A stretch of 64,000 nucleotides of DNA, taken from contig RDZY01000017.1 of the NCBI GenBank assembly GCA_004294135.1, forward strand, positions 1 to 64,000, in the 5' to 3' direction. This DNA comes from Sphingobacteriia bacterium (GTDB lineage: Bacteria > Bacteroidota > Bacteroidia > Chitinophagales > Chitinophagaceae). Both the position numbers and the translations under genes were made by a program. The notes under the pieces were generated by a model, which worked only from the letters and a program-made list of their open reading frames with translations, made no database searches and was not told where the DNA came from. This document shows, piece by piece, positions 39,084-48,056 of the stretch (positions are counted from its first letter, which is position 1; each line of letters opens with the position of its first letter).

Positions 39084-39998
39084 ATGAAAAACATTTTATT
39101 AACGCAAGATATAGATCAAGCCAGATCTTTTACTTGTAAACCATTCACGCATTTCGATTTTACTGAAGCACAAAAATTAGCTAGTCGCATTGGCGATTAT
39201 GTAACGTTATTAAACGGTAATTTTATCGATTTTCTAAAGGAACTGCATACACTGGGTGAAGTAGTGGCAGTAACGGGTAATAATCATTGTAAAGTAGAGC
39301 ATATAGGCGTTTACCGCAATATTAGTTTTGAGGGCGATACCAGTTTTTTGTATGGCAATGAAATGGATTTGCAATTCTTCTTACCCCAATGGAAATTTGG
39401 TTTTGCAGTGGATGAGAATGATCGACTTAGCTTTCAGTTTTTTGATAAAAGTGGAAGAGCAGTGCATAAAATATTCTTGACTGAATATAGTACCAGAAGT
39501 GCTTGGTTCAGACTGATGGCTTTGTATAAAACAAAAGAAAAAAAGTATGCTGCTACTGGTATTCAAGATTTCTTCTATACCGCTAAAAACCATATTGCAT
39601 TCAATACCATATCGCCTTTACCAGAAATAGCTGGATTTGTAAAACAGGTGAATAATAATACACTTGAAAATATACTATTTCAGTGCACCGTACAAAATAT
39701 AGCAGTGAAGCTTATTGTAGCCAATCATGGTTGCACGCAATTGTACAATGGCATGATACAAAACCTGCAACAAACAAATTCTTTCTATAAAGTTATTGGA
39801 CATAATATGAATATGCGATTACAGCGAATGGCTATTGCAGACAGTTATATTGTAAGAATGCCAGTAAAGAATGGCGTAATGAGCTACTTAGAAATATTTG
39901 GCGAGGATGGTAATAGGGTATTGCGATTAAGAGGTAAACAAAATGCAGATGGAACGGAATCTACTGGCTGGACTAATATATTGCGCCATTTAAGTTAA
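39084..39998 (+). CDS. HemS/HmuS-like heme-binding or heme-degrading factor
   Basis: A 304-aa cytosolic protein beginning at the ATG at 39084; upstream codons of the track ORF look non-coding. Two similar halves are visible: RIGDYVTLLNGNFIDFLKELHTLGEVVAVTGNNHCKVEHIGVYRNI and, near residue 220, the TVQNIAVKLIVANHGCTQLYNGMIQNLQQ half. This resembles the tandem HemS/ChuS family that accepts heme after uptake. It is somewhat shorter than the usual 340-350 aa. No heme receptor or ABC transporter genes are adjacent, so its role in iron supply is inferred from family only. Confidence 0.75.
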   Translation: MKNILLTQDIDQARSFTCKPFTHFDFTEAQKLASRIGDYVTLLNGNFIDFLKELHTLGEVVAVTGNNHCKVEHIGVYRNISFEGDTSFLYGNEMDLQFFLPQWKFGFAVDENDRLSFQFFDKSGRAVHKIFLTEYSTRSAWFRLMALYKTKEKKYAATGIQDFFYTAKNHIAFNTISPLPEIAGFVKQVNNNTLENILFQCTVQNIAVKLIVANHGCTQLYNGMIQNLQQTNSFYKVIGHNMNMRLQRMAIADSYIVRMPVKNGVMSYLEIFGEDGNRVLRLRGKQNADGTESTGWTNILRHLS

Positions 39999-40012
39999 AT
40001 AGACAGCACAAT

Positions 40013-40233
40013 AACAACATAAATTTAAGTAATAGGAACAGAGTGGCTGATGCGGTAGGAAATATTAAGTTGATTGGATCATTAAAGTTGAAGGAGAATT
40101 GTTTGCCAATGCAACGGATCTGTTTAATACACTTAGGATAAAGAAAGTAATCAGTGGTAATGGATTTCAATTGAAAAGTACGGATTATTATGAAACCCAA
40201 GTAATCAGGTTCGGGTATAGTCACAAATTCTAA
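40013..40233 (+). pseudogene. C-terminal remnant of an outer-membrane beta-barrel (TonB-receptor-like) gene
   Basis: The frame ending at the TAA at 40231 reads GELFANATDLFNTLRIKKVISGNGF and ends TQVIRFGYSHKF, the typical last strands of Bacteroidota outer-membrane receptors. Upstream the similarity continues in another frame (LSNRNRVADAVGNIKLIGSLKLK), so one frameshift lies near 40087-40095. There is no start codon or N-terminal part. About 70 codons of a dead gene remain. Confidence 0.65.
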
Positions 40234-40286
40234 ATATTGGTTATGTACAAACCAAATATGCGATGAGGAAAAAAACGAGATAAATA

Positions 40287-40736
40287 TTATTTTTCTTCTT
40301 CATTAAAATTATCAAAGTAGGTATAATCTTTTGTAATAAGACCATTTTCAATGGTGAAAATTATGCAAATGGCCAATTCGAATTTCTTTTTGTCTGGCCC
40401 TATTCCACTTGATATAAACTCTACAATTATATGATTGTTTCCGGAGGGATAAGTTTGAATAATTTGATCGTGTAAGTCAGGGAAAATATTTATGAGTTCT
40501 GTATATTTTTTTATTGTTTGTTGCCTTGTCTGTTTTACTATTCCTTGCCCTAATGAAGGGTCTTTAAAATCAGTTGTTTCTGCATACATATTTGCCATTT
40601 TAACAAAGTCGTGTTTGTTGAAATGTTCAAAATATTGGTTAACTAATTTTTCAGCCTCACTTGTACTCATATTTTTTTGTTCGCTACAAGCAATCAAGGA
40701 AAATGCTAGCATAAAAAAGGGAAATATTTTTTTCAT
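40287..40736 (-). CDS. SnoaL-like (NTF2-fold) lipoprotein
   Basis: A 149-aa protein with a lipoprotein signal (FFMLAFSLIAC, lipobox LIAC) and a polar spacer. The mature part has the SnoaL/NTF2 cone-fold pattern: AEKLVNQYFEHFNKHDFVKMANMYAE, then FKDPSLGQGI, and a C-terminal strand FTIENGLITKDYTYFDN. Family members bind small ligands or act as enzymes; no catalytic residue can be assigned here. It is monocistronic or followed by nothing on its strand. Confidence 0.75.
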   Translation of the reverse strand: MKKIFPFFMLAFSLIACSEQKNMSTSEAEKLVNQYFEHFNKHDFVKMANMYAETTDFKDPSLGQGIVKQTRQQTIKKYTELINIFPDLHDQIIQTYPSGNNHIIVEFISSGIGPDKKKFELAICIIFTIENGLITKDYTYFDNFNEEEK

Positions 40737-40789
40737 TTTTTTTTATTTAGGTGAGTAATATTGAATGATGCTTTCTTACCTGCTGAAAA

Positions 40790-41050
40790 TTAAATTTTAT
40801 TGAGTGCTTTTCTTATTACCGTTCTATATTCATTACCACTTAAATTACTGCGGCTAATTTCAAAAGAGAATTCCTTATCTATTTTTGTATTCAAGATCAA
40901 CCGATAAGGAAATCTTGTGAAATAAGTTGACGAATTAATTTTCTCCAGATTCGCTCTTGATCTTGTTTTAGTTAAATTAATATAGAATTGTGAAAAAGAG
41001 AATGAGCTAAAGCATATCAAGAATATGAAGACTGGAATGATGCGTTTCAT
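40790..41050 (-). CDS. Small secreted hypothetical protein
   Basis: An 86-aa protein with a clear signal peptide (IIPVFIFLICFSSFSFSQ). The 65-residue mature part is basic with a C-terminal RTVIRKALNKI helix. The family is not recognised. A TATATTTG -7 element at 41109-41116 lies about 60 bases upstream, which supports it as a real gene. Confidence 0.5.
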   Translation of the reverse strand: MKRIIPVFIFLICFSSFSFSQFYINLTKTRSRANLEKINSSTYFTRFPYRLILNTKIDKEFSFEISRSNLSGNEYRTVIRKALNKI

Positions 41051-41108
41051 TTTACTAAAGGGTTTTGCTTACCAATAACCGAAATTGCTTAAAAATTACC
41101 GTGGTATT

Positions 41109-41116
41109 CAAATATA
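41109..41116 (-). promoter_or_regulatory. -7 promoter element for the small secreted protein
   Basis: The minus strand reads TATATTTG, matching TAnnTTTG, about 60 bases before the start of the gene at 40790-41050. No -33 TTG at the ideal spacing. Confidence 0.35.
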
Positions 41117-41147
41117 CAAACAATGAATATAATTTAAATGGTATCGT

Positions 41148-41162
41148 TGTGGTCTCGCCAAG
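41148..41162 (-). repeat. Duplicate of the tRNA-Arg 3' end
   Basis: The 15 bases TGTGGTCTCGCCAAG recur at 41210-41224, where they are the 3' end of tRNA-Arg. The copies flank the tRNA terminator. A duplicated tRNA 3' end is the usual mark of an integrase attachment site. Confidence 0.5.
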
Positions 41163-41173
41163 GCTCGCAGCGT

Positions 41174-41210
41174 TCTAAAAAAAATAGCCCAGCACGAAGT
41201 GCTGGGCTAT
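41174..41210 (-). terminator. Rho-independent terminator of tRNA-Arg
   Basis: A perfect 12-bp stem ATAGCCCAGCAC/GTGCTGGGCTAT (41184-41210, three-base loop) is followed on the minus strand by eight T residues. It starts directly at the 3' end of the tRNA gene. Confidence 0.9.
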
Positions 41211-41211
41211 G

Positions 41212-41283
41212 TGGTCTCGCCAAGAATCGAACTTGGATCTAGAGTTTAGGAAACTCCTATTCTATCCATTGAACTACGAAACC
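41212..41283 (-). tRNA. tRNA-Arg (anticodon CCT)
   Basis: 72 nt fold to a cloverleaf on the minus strand: acceptor GGTTTCG with CGAGACC (one G-T pair), D arm GTTCAATGGATAGAAT, anticodon stem GGAGT/ACTCT with loop TTCCTAA (anticodon CCT), T arm CCAAG-TTCGATT-CTTGG, discriminator A. CCA is not encoded. It reads AGG codons. The 3' end abuts a strong terminator, beyond which a 15-base copy of the 3' end is found. Confidence 0.95.
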
Positions 41284-41316
41284 GCAACGGTTTGATTCCG
41301 AGTTGCGCAAAAATAG

Positions 41317-41324
41317 TAGATTTG
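41317..41324 (+). promoter_or_regulatory. -7 promoter element for the VOC gene
   Basis: TAGATTTG matches TAnnTTTG, 25 bases before the ATG at 41350. The nearest usable TTG gives a 22-base spacer, longer than ideal. Confidence 0.4.
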
Positions 41325-41349
41325 ACTAGTTCATCTTCATAAATTCAAC

Positions 41350-41796
41350 ATGAAAACAAGTTTTTTTACATTTATTCTTTGCGCCATGCTCCATCAACCC
41401 GCCAAAGCACAGTCCCCCAAGCCCACCATCAACCATATTGCCCAAACCGTTGTAAATATAGAAGAATCGGCATTCTTCTATGGTACTGTTCTGGGCTTAG
41501 ATACCATTCCAGAGCCATTTCATGATGGATTGCATATTTGGTATGCCATTGGTGGCAATGCCTCTTTGCATATTATTGGAGGTGCAAAACAGAAAATAGC
41601 TAGAGATAAAGGTCATCACCTCTGTTTTAGCGTTGCATCTATGGATCTACAAATTACCCTACTTAAAAAATACAGCCTTAAATGGGAGGACTGGCCGGGT
41701 AAAACATATGGCATCACCACCCGCCCCGATGGTGTGAAGCAAATATGGTTACAAGATCCAGACGGATATTGGATAGAAATTAATGATGCACACTAG
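41350..41796 (+). CDS. Secreted VOC (glyoxalase/bleomycin-resistance fold) protein
   Basis: A 148-aa protein with a signal peptide (SFFTFILCAMLHQPAKAQ) and one VOC domain: INHIAQTVVNIEESAFFYGTVLGL at the start and the closing KQIWLQDPDGYWIEIND. Metal-ligand positions His (INHIAQ), His (HHLCF) and Glu (IEIND) are present, so a metal-dependent lyase or dioxygenase fold is plausible. The substrate is unknown; an exported VOC protein is less usual than the cytosolic glyoxalase I. Confidence 0.82.
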   Translation: MKTSFFTFILCAMLHQPAKAQSPKPTINHIAQTVVNIEESAFFYGTVLGLDTIPEPFHDGLHIWYAIGGNASLHIIGGAKQKIARDKGHHLCFSVASMDLQITLLKKYSLKWEDWPGKTYGITTRPDGVKQIWLQDPDGYWIEINDAH

Positions 41797-41829
41797 ATAT
41801 AAGTTGTAAAAGTCCATTACTCAATGCCT

Positions 41830-41837
41830 TATCTTTG
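41830..41837 (+). promoter_or_regulatory. -7 promoter element for the TPR membrane gene
   Basis: TATCTTTG matches TAnnTTTG, 17 bases before the ATG at 41855. The nearest TTG (41804-41806) leaves a 23-base spacer. Confidence 0.5.
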
Positions 41838-41854
41838 CCCCCCAAATTGAATGT

Positions 41855-42505
41855 ATGAAGTTTTATAATATCATTATTAAATACCGTTTCTGGTTGAGTT
41901 TGCTGGCATTGGTACTAGCTATTACGGTAAATATTACCAGTGGTTTCTGGCCTTCTTTTGTCCTCTATTTTATTGGAGTCATAGGGTTAGCGAGCCACTT
42001 TTTTATCGGTCCATTGCGCTTAATACAAGCACCAATGGAAGCAGGTAATATGCAAGAAGTAGAAAAAATTTTAAACACGGTTTGGTATCCTGGCTTATTG
42101 TACAAGCCGGTACGGTCCACTTATTATACCATTAAGGGTAATATGGCCATGATGAATCAAGATTTTGATGCCGCTGAAAAACACTTAAAAATGAGTTCAG
42201 CATTGGGATCACCCATGCCAGAAGCCGAAGGTGCCAATAAGTTGCAGTTGGGTATGATGAGTATGCAAAAAGGCGACTTAAAGCAAGGGGAATCTTATAT
42301 CCGCGCTGCCATCCGTGCTGGTATTGCCGATAAAGAAAGTGAGGCAGTAGCATTTATTAGCATGTGCCAGATTTTTATGAATAAGCGCGAGTTTCGCGCC
42401 GCCAAAGATTATTTTAGAAAAGCCAAAGCCTGTAAGCCAAAGAGTAAACAAGTGCTCGATCAAATTAAAGAAGTAGAAAAATACATCTCACGTATGCCAG
42501 GCTAG
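41855..42505 (+). CDS. Membrane protein with TPR domain
   Basis: A 216-aa protein with two N-terminal membrane helices (RFWLSLLALVLAITVNITS and SFVLYFIGVIGLASHFFI) and a cytosolic helical part that reads as three to four TPR-like units (MAMMNQDFDAAEKHLKMSSAL; MMSMQKGDLKQGESYIRAAI; FMNKREFRAAKDYFRKAKA). Probably a membrane-tethered protein-protein interaction module. No named family. The TonB-receptor-like gene follows after 20 bases. Confidence 0.7.
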   Translation: MKFYNIIIKYRFWLSLLALVLAITVNITSGFWPSFVLYFIGVIGLASHFFIGPLRLIQAPMEAGNMQEVEKILNTVWYPGLLYKPVRSTYYTIKGNMAMMNQDFDAAEKHLKMSSALGSPMPEAEGANKLQLGMMSMQKGDLKQGESYIRAAIRAGIADKESEAVAFISMCQIFMNKREFRAAKDYFRKAKACKPKSKQVLDQIKEVEKYISRMPG

Positions 42506-42525
42506 GTTCAATTCAACACAATTGA

Positions 42526-44934
42526 ATGAAAAATATTTACTTATTACTACTCTTGTGCTTAATAAGCGAATATGCATTTGCACAACGCAATACCAACAGC
42601 TTAACTGGTTCAATAATAGATCAAAAAACTTCACAACCCATTGAATTTGCAACCATTCAATTAATTCAAAATAACAAATCAGCATTCATTAAGACCGCAC
42701 TAAGTAGTAAGAAAGGTAAATTTTTGATGGACAGTATAATGGCCGGCACTTACTTACTTCGCATCAATTATATGGGGCTAATAGTGCCAGAAAAAGAATT
42801 GGTATTTACCAATAATCAAGGCAGGGTAGACCTAGGTATTATTGAAATGAATTTGGCCAGTAATGCATTGGCAGATGTAATAGTTACCGCAAAAAAATCT
42901 ATGCTCAATACGTCAATCGACCGAAAAGTGTACAATACTGCTCAAGATATTATGGCACAGTCTGGATCAGTAAGTGATATCTTACGAAATATACCTTCGG
43001 TAGAAATAGATATAGAAGGCAATATCAGCTTACGCGGTTCGGGAGAATTAATGGTGCTAATTAATGGGAGACCATCGCCTTTGATGGGAAAAAATCGCGC
43101 TGAGGTATTGCAACAAATTCCGGCTAATACCATCGAAAGAATTGAAGTAATTACCAACCCTTCTGCCAGATTTAGACCTGATGGCAGCTCGGGTATCGTA
43201 AATATTGTGCTAAAGAAAAATACAAAAGCAGGGTTTAATGGAAATATAACAGGTAATATCGGCAATAAAGAAAGATCCAATGGAAGCCTTACACTGAATT
43301 ATAAGAAAGGCAATTGGAATAGTTATGCTACTTATGGAATTCGACAAGATGAACGCAACCGTTTTGGTAACACAGAAAGACAGTTTTTTGATTCCGCAAA
43401 GAACAACAATGGATCTTATGCCGAACAATTCCGTTCTAAGGCAAGGCCCTTATCGCAACTGTTCAGAGCTGGTATTGATTATACCATCAACAACAGCAAT
43501 AGCGTGGGTATTTCAGGAAGTATATTGAAATCAAATCTAACACGGAATGATCGGTTGAGTAGAATATTTTTTGACAATCAATTGATTGTTACCAGTCAAC
43601 TAGATCGACTTCGCTACGCCCCAGCAGTAGAGTATGAAAAAGATGCTACCATTTATTGGCAACATAATTTTATAAAAGAAGGGCACGAATTAAGGGTAGA
43701 AGCAACAATATCATCACAAAGTGAGGATGAAAAAAATGCTTATAGTAATCAATATTATTTTCCACAAAATAAAATCATACCCGATAATAACTGGGTAAAT
43801 CAAATTGAAGTGAATAAGCAGGTAACGGTTGATTATACCAATCCGATAGCTGAAAACGCAAAAATTGAATTGGGATATGCTGGCTCATTCGTAAAAGAAG
43901 ACATTGATTTTTATGTAGAGAATTTTGATCCCATTTTACAAAAACTAACTAAGAATACCCTTACTAGCAATCATTTTTTATTCAATCAGCGGTTGCACGC
44001 ATTTTATGGTACTTTTTACAAAACCATTGCTGCGTTTAGTTATTCGCTTGGTTTGCGCGCCGAGCAATCATATATAACCAGTAATTTAATTACAAGCGAT
44101 TCAGTTATTAAGAATCAATATTTTCAAATATTCCCCACCATGCATTTGGCATACAAACTTAAAAAGGGGGAACTTCAATTGAATTATAGTAAGCGAGTAA
44201 ACAGGCCAGAGGGAGACGATTTAAATCCCTTTCCTGAATACATGGATCCATTGAATTTAAGGGCAGGAAATCCAAAGCTTTTGCCCGAATATATTCATTC
44301 AGTAGAGTTTGGCTATCAATGGAAGAATAAAATATTTACCATCGTACCCAGCATTTATTACCGCTATAAGTACAATGGATTTACCGCTCTTACTAAAAAA
44401 TTAAACGACTCCGCTTTTCTAACAACAAAAGAGAATTTATCCAATGATCAATCAACTGGATTAGAGTTAGTAGTATCTGCTAAACCATCAAAATTTATTA
44501 CAGCAAATTTGAATACAAATTTCTTTTTAAATACCATCAATTTTGGGACTACCACAGTTCCTGCAAAAAAATCGATGGTCACGATGAGCACAAACTTTAA
44601 TGCAAGTTTCACCATTACACCAACAACTATGTTGCAGTTTAGCTGTATTTATCGATCGGCTCGACAAACCATACAGGGCGAATTTAGGCCGACTATAGTC
44701 ACCAATTTAGGCATTAGGCAAGAGTTGTTGAATCGTAAATTATCAGTAGTGTTAACGTTGAGTGATGTATTCAGAACCCTAAAACAAAAATCGCAATTAA
44801 ATACTTTATTTCTCAATCAAATATCTATAAATAGCCGCGACGCACAGGTTTTTTATGTTGGCTTTAATTATCGGTTTGGTAGTACAGGCAAAAAACCTGT
44901 CGAGGAAAAAATGCAGTACGATAATGCTTTATAA
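42526..44934 (+). CDS. TonB-dependent-receptor-like outer-membrane beta-barrel protein
   Basis: An 802-aa protein: signal peptide (1-19, LLLLLCLISEYAFAQ), a CarboxypepD_reg-like beta sandwich (about 24-110, NSLTGSIIDQKTSQPIEFATIQL), a plug domain (about 115-240, containing IPSVEIDIEGNISLRGSGELMVLINGRPS) and a long barrel ending FYVGFNYRFG. This is the layout of the Bacteroidota outer membrane beta-barrel family proteins related to TonB receptors. No SusD partner is adjacent, so it is not a standard glycan utilisation pair. Substrate unknown. Confidence 0.88.
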   Translation: MKNIYLLLLLCLISEYAFAQRNTNSLTGSIIDQKTSQPIEFATIQLIQNNKSAFIKTALSSKKGKFLMDSIMAGTYLLRINYMGLIVPEKELVFTNNQGRVDLGIIEMNLASNALADVIVTAKKSMLNTSIDRKVYNTAQDIMAQSGSVSDILRNIPSVEIDIEGNISLRGSGELMVLINGRPSPLMGKNRAEVLQQIPANTIERIEVITNPSARFRPDGSSGIVNIVLKKNTKAGFNGNITGNIGNKERSNGSLTLNYKKGNWNSYATYGIRQDERNRFGNTERQFFDSAKNNNGSYAEQFRSKARPLSQLFRAGIDYTINNSNSVGISGSILKSNLTRNDRLSRIFFDNQLIVTSQLDRLRYAPAVEYEKDATIYWQHNFIKEGHELRVEATISSQSEDEKNAYSNQYYFPQNKIIPDNNWVNQIEVNKQVTVDYTNPIAENAKIELGYAGSFVKEDIDFYVENFDPILQKLTKNTLTSNHFLFNQRLHAFYGTFYKTIAAFSYSLGLRAEQSYITSNLITSDSVIKNQYFQIFPTMHLAYKLKKGELQLNYSKRVNRPEGDDLNPFPEYMDPLNLRAGNPKLLPEYIHSVEFGYQWKNKIFTIVPSIYYRYKYNGFTALTKKLNDSAFLTTKENLSNDQSTGLELVVSAKPSKFITANLNTNFFLNTINFGTTTVPAKKSMVTMSTNFNASFTITPTTMLQFSCIYRSARQTIQGEFRPTIVTNLGIRQELLNRKLSVVLTLSDVFRTLKQKSQLNTLFLNQISINSRDAQVFYVGFNYRFGSTGKKPVEEKMQYDNAL

Positions 44935-45077
44935 ATGGGTAAGTCAATTCACTTCCTTGCCCCAATTTTAACTCCTTTTAATTAAGTTCTGCAGATTGCT
45001 GATGATATCTTAATAATATGCTAAATTACAAGTTCAATCATATAAATTTAATACTAAATAAATCACTATTGTATTGA

Positions 45078-45821
45078 ATGGATAAGGCCTTCCGAATACT
45101 TATTGTTGAAGATGAAATGATTATAGCAGCCAATATTTCGTTGCAATTAAATCATTTAGGATACGATGTAATAGGCATTATACCTAGGGCAGAAGAAGTA
45201 CTGCCCTATATTAAACAACAATTACCAGATATTATTCTGCTTGACATTAATTTAAAAGGAGATTTAGACGGTATTCAACTTGCACATTTAATTAACAGTG
45301 ATTATAAAATACCCCTTATTTTTTTAACCGCAAACACTGATGAACTCCATTTTAACAGAGCAAAGGCAACAAAACCCTATGCTTTTATTGCTAAACCATT
45401 TAAGAAATTAGATTTACAACGCGCCATTGAACTTACTTTAAACAGGATTAAAGCGGAAGAAGCGTTAGAGAAAATTACCAGTTCTAACACCGACTCCCCT
45501 TTTGTTTTAAGCGATTGCATTTTTGTGCGTAGCCAAGATAAAATGGTTAAAGTTTTTATCCATGATATTTTATACATTGAAGCAGACCGAAATTATTGCA
45601 AAATACACTGTAAAGGCAAAGAATATTTACTCGTAATTACGTTAAAAGATTTAGAAGAAAAACTAACCGATAAGAATCTTTTACGCATTCATAGATCCTT
45701 TATGGTGAACCTTTCTAATATAGATGAAATTGCCGCTAACCATATAGTTGTAGCACAAAAAAATATTCCTATTGGTCCCGATTTTAAAAAACAGTTGTTA
45801 CAACATATTCAAAAAATATAA
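45078..45821 (+). CDS. LytTR-type response regulator
   Basis: A 247-aa regulator: receiver domain (residues 5-120, phosphoacceptor Asp56 in ILLDINLKGDLDG, Lys in AFIAKPFK) and LytTR DNA-binding domain (about 145-245, FVRSQDKMVKVFIHDILYIEADRNYCKIHC ... LLRIHRSFMVNL). The next gene is a TPR-histidine kinase, so the two probably form a two-component system of the LytTR kind common in Bacteroidota. Its target genes are unknown; the upstream receptor-like gene is a candidate by position only. Confidence 0.92.
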   Translation: MDKAFRILIVEDEMIIAANISLQLNHLGYDVIGIIPRAEEVLPYIKQQLPDIILLDINLKGDLDGIQLAHLINSDYKIPLIFLTANTDELHFNRAKATKPYAFIAKPFKKLDLQRAIELTLNRIKAEEALEKITSSNTDSPFVLSDCIFVRSQDKMVKVFIHDILYIEADRNYCKIHCKGKEYLLVITLKDLEEKLTDKNLLRIHRSFMVNLSNIDEIAANHIVVAQKNIPIGPDFKKQLLQHIQKI

Positions 45822-45917
45822 TTTGTGCAATTATTATTTTGAATTGTGCCATAACAGATTTTTTCCAACGGGATATCTAGTAGCGAATTCTCTGGCAAAA
45901 TCAAAAAAACTAAGCAA

Positions 45918-47873
45918 ATGAAAAAAATACTACTTTTTATTTTACTGCTTACTTTTAGTAAAGGATTTTGTCAAAGTAATAGCTCAAATATTAATAATAC
46001 CATTTTAAAATCCAGCAGCATTTATCTCAATAAAGCTTTATGGTTTCAAGAAATGCCTCAATATAATAGCGATAGCAGCAATTATTATTTTGAAAAGCAA
46101 CTAAACAATTTCTAGTCAATTCAACTATTTATGGACTACAACTGGCTCAAATTTATTTTCACAAATGTAGTATTTCAGCAATCAACAACTCTTTTGAGGT
46201 ATTAGATTCTTTAGCAAATATTGGTTGGTCTTATTTTGTAAAAAGCCCACAAAAAAAAGATAATCAGCAATTTGATACGATTTTTTAACCAACTGGTCCT
46301 CCATTAAACGCGAAAAAGGCGATACTAAAGAGTCGTTGAATTTATTTTCAAAAGCAATTCAATTAGGTAGCGACTTTAAAACCGACGAACAAAAGGCAAA
46401 AGTTTTTGCCGATAAAGGCATTTTTTATGAAAGACATAAGTTGGTGAATGAACAAAAACTGGGACTCACCTATTTAATTAAAAGCTGTAATTTCTATGAA
46501 GAAATTGGGATAGAAAAAAACCAATGGAACTCTCTCGCATTTATGCAGCCATTATTGGGTATTATTCAGACATAAATACAGACTCCCTATTTCACTATTC
46601 GGCTAAGTTGCAAACGATTTTAAAATACCTAAAAAAACCACAAAAACACGCTTGGTATTATGTAACAGCGGGGAGAGACCTCATCACTTATCCACTAAAT
46701 GGAGCAAAAAAAATACCAGCAGAACAATTCAATAAAGGCAAAGCATATATTATTCATGCACTTGATATTCTTGAAAAATATAAAATTTATAAAAATACCA
46801 TTAGGCCTTATGCTTATGGTTTATTAGCAGATATTTATTTGAATGAAAAAAAATACGATTTGGCCATTATCAATTATAAAAAAAGTAATCAAGGTTATTT
46901 ATTGCTAAAAAACAGATCAGGAGCGCTAGACATGAATTTATACATTGCAGAAGCTTACCAGAAAAAAGGCGACTTAGCAACTGCATTAGCATATTTTAAA
47001 CAATACAATACAGCATCTATAAATCTAGAAAAAGAAAGAAACGAACGAGGTTTGCGCGAAAGCGAATTGCAGGTTAATTTATTACAACAAGATAAAGAAA
47101 TTAATAAGGAGAGAAAACAGCAATATTTATACCTTATTTTATTGTTTGTAGCACTGGGTTTATTTGCATTACTCTTCTGGAATTATGAACAAAAACAAAA
47201 AAGTAATAAGCAACTGGCTGTATTAAATAATGATTTGGCTGCTAAAAATAGCCTGCTCGATAAGCGCAATGCCGATATTGAATTGCTACTGAAAGAAATT
47301 CACCACCGGGTAAAAAATAATTTAGAAGTGGTTTCTAGTTTGCTTGCTTTGCAATCGGCTCAAATTAGCGACCCCAATACCAAAGATGCAATGACCGAGG
47401 GACAAAACCGAGTAAACTCTATTGGTATTGTACACCAGAAACTTTATCAAGGAACCAACCTTGGTTCGGTAGAAATGAAAGATTATTTTTTAAATTTGAG
47501 CGAAAGTATTTTGGATAGTTTTGGTGCAGAACAACGTATTAATTTAAAGTTGGCAATGGAAAATCTAGATTTAGATATTGATACTGCGGTGCCGCTGGGA
47601 TTAATCGTAAATGAATTATTAACCAATTGCATTAAATACGCTTTTCCAAATGGCGAAAAGGGAATCATTACCATTAAATTACACAAAACCAATAATACCA
47701 CATTGCGACTAGAAGTAGCCGATAATGGCGTAGGTAAATCTGGCGTTACACAAGGCACTGGTTTTGGAGCACAACTTATATCCTTACTTACCCAACAATT
47801 AAACGGTAGCATCACCGAAGAGAGCCTCAACGGCACCAAACTTATTTTTGATTTCAAAGTAAAGGCGGCTTAG
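45918..47873 (+). pseudogene. TPR-containing sensor histidine kinase (HisKA_2), frame broken three times
   Basis: Joined across frames, the region codes for about 652 aa: signal peptide (LLFILLLTFSKGFC), periplasmic TPR repeats, a membrane helix near the middle of the last ORF (YLYLILLFVALGLFALLFWNY), a coiled coil, HisKA_2 with EIHHRVKNNLEVV, and HATPase_c. Three frame breaks occur at T3 (46109-46111), T6 (46281-46286) and A7 (46514-46520). Adding one base to each run restores one continuous frame with no stop. The kinase core ORF (46524-47873) is itself intact. Either this is a young pseudogene or the assembly has homopolymer errors; the latter seems likelier. The partner is the LytTR regulator upstream. 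Confidence 0.8.
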
Positions 47874-48011
47874 TCAGCGCTTACAAATTCCAAACTCCTT
47901 TCGGTAAATAGAACCCCACCTTCGGACAGTATTTTGCCCCATTCGTCCTAACCCAATTGTTTATTGCAAACAATAATTGTTATTTTAAAAGTATATAAAA
48001 TCCAAAAACCG

Positions 48012-48029
48012 TTCCGATGGCTATCGGAA
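48012..48029 (+). repeat. Short palindrome upstream of the DUF2306 gene
   Basis: TTCCGAT and ATCGGAA are perfect 7-base arms around GGCT. It may be a small dispersed palindrome; no second copy was noticed in this window. Confidence 0.35.
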
Positions 48030-48056
48030 AGAGTAGGCAAACAAAAAAACAATGCA

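Noticed and set aside
38948-39139. 63-aa ORF upstream of the HemS-like gene
   Set aside because: Overlaps the chosen start of the real gene in another frame, with no recognisable features.
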